DNA of 64,000 nucleotides from contig CAVYLN010000002.1 in assembly GCA_963769435.1 (NCBI GenBank), positions 1,550,001-1,614,000 of the forward strand, written 5' to 3'. The DNA is from JADKAV01 sp963769435. GTDB taxonomy: Bacteria; Actinomycetota; Actinomycetes; S36-B12; UBA10799. Positions 60,092 through 64,000 of the stretch are shown one piece after another (the first letter of the stretch is position 1; the number at the start of each line of letters is the position of its first letter). The position numbers were made by a program, and so were the translations under genes. Under the pieces are notes generated by a model. The model was not told the origin of the DNA and did not search any database. It saw nothing but the letters and a program-made list of their open reading frames with translations.

Positions 60092-62577
60092 ATGAGCAAA
60101 GCGCTGCGTTGGGTGGGCTCGACGGCCATCATCGCTCTCGCGCTGCTCGTTCTCACCGCGGCGTTCGTGCCCGTGACCCTGACCGCACGCGGTGGCGTGA
60201 CCGCATCCGACGTCTGGCAGAGCAGCGGCGAGGCGCAGGACGCGGTCATCACGGTGACTGCCGACTCCGACGAGCCCGCGCATCTCGCGGTGACCCTCGA
60301 CTGGCCCCAGCGCTTCGCTGCCGAGCTGATCACCTCCGGGCAGCAGCCCGCCGAGGACGCGTCAGTGCGTGTCGAGCAGGACGAACCCCTGGTCCTCGAG
60401 GGCGCACTCGGTGATGTCACGATCACCGCCCTGGCGGACAGCGGCACCGCGTCCGCGCAGCGTGACGACGGCCAGGAGGTCGCGCTCGGGCCCGGATCGA
60501 CAGTGGTGCTGCCGAGCACGCAACAGCGCTACACCCGCACGACGTCGATGCTCTGGCGAACCCTTCCGGCTGGAGTGGACGACCCCGCCGACCGCGGAAC
60601 TGACGGCGACCATCGGAGGTCGCACGATCGACCTGGCGGGCGAGAACGAACTCCCGCTGGCGGAATCGGCCGGACCTGCCCTGCGGGTGGCCCTCGTGGG
60701 CTGGTTGACACTGCTGGCCGCGGCCGGACTCCTGGTCCTGGCGTGGCTTCTGGGCCGTTCATTGGATCCCTCGCCGGACGCCGGCGCGGGACGCGAGGCC
60801 GTTCGTGCGGCAAGTGGTGCGGCCCTGCTGTTCGTCGTGTTGAACACCACTTCGTACTGGCTTCCGGTCAAATGGGCCGCACTGATCATCGTCGCGCTCG
60901 CCGCGATCGCGATCGTGGCCCGCTGGGTCAGGGCTCGACCTCGCCTGGGCGACAGCGCCAAGGCCGGCGGGAAGCTGCTCCTGCTGGCATCGATCCCCGG
61001 GGTGGTGCTCTTCTTCCCGGTGCTCTTCTGGGGCGCTTCGTACGCCGGGGAGTACAAGACAGACCTCTTCGAGTACTCCTCGCTGGCCAGCATCGTGCGC
61101 GATCACTCCCTGATCGCGATGCGCGATCTGCCGGAGGCCCAGCAGTCCGGGGTACTCACCAGCGGGGCCGGATTCTCCTGGCGGTCGATCGACAGCATCT
61201 CCGCATCGGGATTGTCGCTGCTGGGGCTTTCCACCGTGGCGGCGTTCGGACTGCTCGCCGTTCTGCTCTACCTGATCTACGCGACCTCCCTGCTGGGCCT
61301 GCGGGCACATGCCGGCGGTGGCCGGGTCGCGACCGGGATCGTGGTGCTGACGCTGCTCGCCCCGCCATTCACGGGACTGCTGGTCGAGGACTACCTGTCC
61401 CAGTACTACTTCGTTGCCTTCGTCCCCGCCCTGATACTCGCGCTGGCCCTGGTGCTGGAGAAGGGGCGCGGCCAGCATTGGTCCGGCGGCTACCTGGGGC
61501 TGGCCAGCGCCGCTGTACTTGCGGCCATGGGCGCCGTGTACCCCTACTTCTTGGCCGTGCTCGTGGTCGGGGTGGTCCTTGCCGCACTGATGGGACGTGA
61601 GCGCCTACGCACCACACTGCGGGTCGGACCCGCGATCGCCGTCTATACGCTCCTGCTGCTCAATCTGGCTCTGCTGACCGTGCTCAACTTCAAACAGACG
61701 GAGGTCTACCAGGACGGCCTGAACGCAATCGCCCGCAACGTGTTGCTGGCCGGTTTCAGCCCCCTGCAACTGCTGATGCTGGGCGCAGGATTCCAGCCAT
61801 ATCAATGGCGGGCGGGCGATCAGCCGGCGACCGCGGCCATGGGATTCCCCGGCCGCGTGGTCTGGGAGGCCGCTGCGGACGCGGCAACGCCGGGTACTCT
61901 CACCGTTGTCCTCCTGGTGCTGCTCACCGTGGCGACCGCCCTCGCCATTCGCTGGCGGAGTAGTGCCCGGTCTTTCGCGTTCCTGGCCACCGTCGCCGCC
62001 GTGACGGTGTGGCTGGGGTTCTCCGTCTACCTGCTGGCAGGCGACAGCGTCTACGCGGCCTTCAAGGGTTTCTGGACCACCGCTTGCCTGCTACCGCTGA
62101 TCTTCGCCACCGCACGGTGGCGCGATCGTCTGCTCCCAGGGCGTTCTCGCCCTGGTCGCGATCGCCTCGGTGCTGTGGCTCAGAGTCGACCTCGCGGACC
62201 GCGTCAATTGGCTGATCACCCGCGACAGCCGCGAGACCGCGCTGTCGCACGCGTCCCTGCAACCCGAACTGGAGGCGGCGAGAGGATTCATCGACGGGGC
62301 GAACACGCTGGCCGTCGTCGTGGGCGCCCAGCCCTTGGTCGGCACCGACCGCGACCGGGTGGCGAGGGCCCATCTGGCCACGATCGCCCGCGACGAGAAC
62401 GTGGAATGCGTGAACTGCACCGGTGCTACCCTTGACCCGCAATGGGTATGTGCCTCCGAGGGAGGTGCCGTCGACGACACTCCGGAGGTCATTGTCGTGA
62501 TCGGGGGTTCCGGCGACCCGATGCTCTGCGGCCGCTCCCTTGTCTACGACGGCGAGACCCTTGAGGTGTTCAAGTGA
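60092..62577 (+). CDS. Large polytopic membrane protein, two frameshifts
   Basis: About 827 residues after repair. An N-terminal helix (STAIIALALLVLTAAFVP) is followed by a beta-rich extracytoplasmic domain (about 40-200) and then about twelve hydrophobic helices from ALRVALVGWLTLLAAAGLL onward; the last 130 residues are extracytoplasmic with several Cys (VECVNCTG, WVCASEGG, MLCGRS). Loop motifs such as GASYAGEYKTDLFEYSSL and LVEDYLSQYYFVAF recall large GT-C or polymer-handling proteins, but no family is certain. Extra bases near 60555 (ATGCTCTGGC) and near 62115 interrupt it. Its stop overlaps the GT2 gene by 4 bp. Likely part of polymer assembly (inference). Confidence 0.7.
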
Positions 62578-63578
62578 ACAAACCCCACAGAATCCTGATC
62601 CCCGCGGCGATGTGGGGGCTCGTCATCGCGGGCTTGGCGGTCGCCACGTACCTGGTGGGCGTCTTCTCAGCGGCGTTTCTCGGTCTGATCGGCATCGACC
62701 AGGGGTTCAGCCGAATTCTGGTCTGGTCCTCTGGTGCACCGCTTTTGCTGGGACTGGGCCTGATCGCCGTCGATGCCATCATCCTGGCTCCGCGAAGGCG
62801 CGGACGCCGGGAAATCTTCGACGAGCCGGTGTCGGGCCTCGAGATGACTGTCGTTCTGACGGCCTACAACGACGAGGCCAGTATCGGGGAGGCCGTCGAC
62901 GACTTCATGGATCACCCTCTGGCCAAACGGGTGCTGGTGATCGACAACAACAGTGCCGATGCGACCGCCGAGGTGGCGCGGGCACACGGAGCCATCGTGC
63001 ATACGGAGATGAAACCGGGCTACGGCCAGTGCGTCTACCGGGCGCTGACCGAGGCCGGCGCCTACACCGACACCGATCTCGTGGCGCTGTGTGAAGGTGA
63101 TATGACGTTCCGCGCGGCCGACCTCGACAAATTGGCGGCATACTCCGCGCACGCCCACATCGTGAACGGCACACGGATCGTCGAGCAGTTGCGGGCCCCC
63201 GAGACCCAACTGACGACGTTCATGTTCTACGGGAACTTCGCGGTCGGCAAGCTGCTTGAGTTCAAGCACCTGGGTAGAGGCACGATCTCGGATGTCGGCA
63301 CGACGTTCAAGGTCTGCCGCAGCGACTTTCTCCGCGAGCACCTCGACATCTTCGACCCGCGCGTGAACCTCGAGTTCAACGCGCACTTCCTCGACACCGT
63401 GATGGAGCACCACTACCGACTCGTCGAGGTGCCCATCACCTTCTACCCTCGGGTCGGCGTGTCCAAGGGCGGGAACACCTCGAACTCCCGCGCCGCCAAG
63501 GTGGGTGTCCGCATGATGTTGGGCATCCTGTTCGGGTGGCGCTGGCTCAAGGATCGGAGGACATATGACCAAGCATGA
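62574..63578 (+). CDS. Glycosyltransferase family 2 with N-terminal membrane helices
   Basis: 334 residues. Two N-terminal helices (LIPAAMWGLVIAGLAVATYLVG and the LLLGLGLIAVDAIIL region, about 8-70) are followed by a GT-A domain: VVLTAYNDEASIGEAV (about 92), VIDNNSADATAEVA (about 121), LCEGDMTFRAADL (metal site EGDMTF, about 170) and SDVGTTFKVCR. It probably transfers a sugar at the membrane, possibly to a polyprenyl carrier. GTG start overlaps the preceding stop; its own end overlaps the methyltransferase gene by 14 bp. Confidence 0.83.
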   Translation: MNKPHRILIPAAMWGLVIAGLAVATYLVGVFSAAFLGLIGIDQGFSRILVWSSGAPLLLGLGLIAVDAIILAPRRRGRREIFDEPVSGLEMTVVLTAYNDEASIGEAVDDFMDHPLAKRVLVIDNNSADATAEVARAHGAIVHTEMKPGYGQCVYRALTEAGAYTDTDLVALCEGDMTFRAADLDKLAAYSAHAHIVNGTRIVEQLRAPETQLTTFMFYGNFAVGKLLEFKHLGRGTISDVGTTFKVCRSDFLREHLDIFDPRVNLEFNAHFLDTVMEHHYRLVEVPITFYPRVGVSKGGNTSNSRAAKVGVRMMLGILFGWRWLKDRRTYDQA

Positions 63579-64000
63579 GGATGCCGAGGCCTACTTCGCC
63601 ACGCGGCTGACGTACGACAAGAAGCGGGACGTTCTCTGGCAGACGCTGACACGCGAGTTCTTCTCCCAGTACATAGATCCGGGTGACACGGTCGTCGAAC
63701 TCGGTGCCGGTTGGTGCGACTTCATCAACAACGTCGATGCGAAGCGCCGGATCGCGGTGGACCTGTGGCCGGGGATCACCGAGCGGGTGGCCCCCGGGGT
63801 GGAGGCAATCGTCTCCTCCGCCACGGACCTGTCGGACATCGAGACGAATACGGTAAACGTGGTGTTCGCCTCGAACCTGCTGGAGCACCTGACCCACGAG
63901 CAGATCGATGAACTGCTCGAGCACGCTCGCCGGATTCTGGTGCCGGGTGGCCGGCTCATCCTGGTCCAGCCCAACTACCGGTTGTGCGCGAAGAACTACT
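63565..64000 (+). CDS. Class I SAM-dependent methyltransferase (3' truncated)
   Basis: 145 codons are visible before the window ends. The Rossmann motif I is VVELGAGWCDFINNV (about residues 38-52), motif II is RIAVDLWPG, FASNLLEHLTHEQIDELL is the post-II region, and LVPGGRLILVQPNYR is motif III. It could methylate a sugar or lipid carrier product of the locus. CGGAGG ends 4 bp before the ATG, so this gene uses a Shine-Dalgarno rather than a leaderless start. The C-terminal part lies outside the window. Confidence 0.82.
   Translation, partial: MTKHEDAEAYFATRLTYDKKRDVLWQTLTREFFSQYIDPGDTVVELGAGWCDFINNVDAKRRIAVDLWPGITERVAPGVEAIVSSATDLSDIETNTVNVVFASNLLEHLTHEQIDELLEHARRILVPGGRLILVQPNYRLCAKNY

Overview
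The window comes from a high-GC actinobacterium that I cannot place to genus. Lineage markers are a bacterial proteasome activator (Bpa/PafE family), a mycothiol-dependent maleylpyruvate-isomerase-type protein, a polyphosphate-glucokinase-like ROK kinase, a Mycobacterium-like plsB/plsC pair, a SigK/RskA-like pair beside a fasciclin gene, and UbiA/DprE1 enzymes of decaprenyl-phosphoryl-arabinose synthesis. Many genes have a TANNNT -10 hexamer 6-7 nt before an ATG or GTG start with no ribosome binding site, which indicates frequent leaderless transcription. I count 59 protein genes and one tRNA. I see no transposase, phage gene or CRISPR array.

Layout. 1-6 kb: aquaporin (5' end missing), potassium channel, ROK glucokinase, aldehyde dehydrogenase, sorbosone-dehydrogenase-like beta-propeller, epimerase. 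6.2-8.2 kb: fasciclin protein with an ECF sigma factor and its anti-sigma factor. 8.2-15.3 kb: TetR regulator, mycothiol-type enzyme, second potassium channel, nitrilase-type amidohydrolase, DUF456 protein, AbiEi/DUF559-like protein, VKOR, M20 peptidase. 15.4-21.7 kb (minus strand): a five-gene operon with 4-bp overlaps for branched-chain or terpenoid acyl-CoA breakdown (biotin carboxylase, AtuA-like DUF1446, TetR, acyl-CoA dehydrogenase, enoyl-CoA hydratase). The matching carboxyltransferase lies 6 kb away (26.1-27.7 kb) and has the identical 24-bp operator. Between them are hemolysin III, plsB and a HAD-plsC fusion. 27.9-32.6 kb: RCK potassium channel, Bpa, epimerase, serS, HAD phosphatase. 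32.7-34.5 kb: c-di-AMP riboswitch with an NlpC/P60 hydrolase, then pheA. 34.7-39.7 kb: larB-larC (nickel-pincer cofactor), GDPD, a D-2-hydroxyacid-type FAD oxidase, Fpg/Nei glycosylase. 39.8-43.3 kb: secreted subtilase, ABM-domain protein, tRNA-Leu(CAG), MerB-like protein. 43.5-64 kb: a polysaccharide locus with a DUF4012 protein, three related secreted glycoside hydrolases, glycosyltransferases, UbiA/DprE1, a polyprenyl-phosphate sugar transferase, AlgJ/AlgI-type O-acetylation proteins and a methyltransferase cut by the window end.

Two window-wide patterns stand out. First, several intergenic gaps carry long imperfect inverted repeats. One family (terminal CCTCCAA...TTGGAGG) occurs three times, always as two hairpins with starts about 86-108 bp apart. 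A related longer hairpin occurs twice, 26 kb apart. Second, 15 genes are interrupted by 21 frameshifts, and 20 of the 21 are explained by one extra base. This looks like insertion-type sequencing error rather than gene decay, so interrupted genes are given with their full restored spans.

Functional themes: potassium handling (three channels), envelope and polysaccharide assembly with acetylation and surface hydrolases, acyl-CoA catabolism under one TetR-type operator, and D-lactate or 2-hydroxyacid metabolism.
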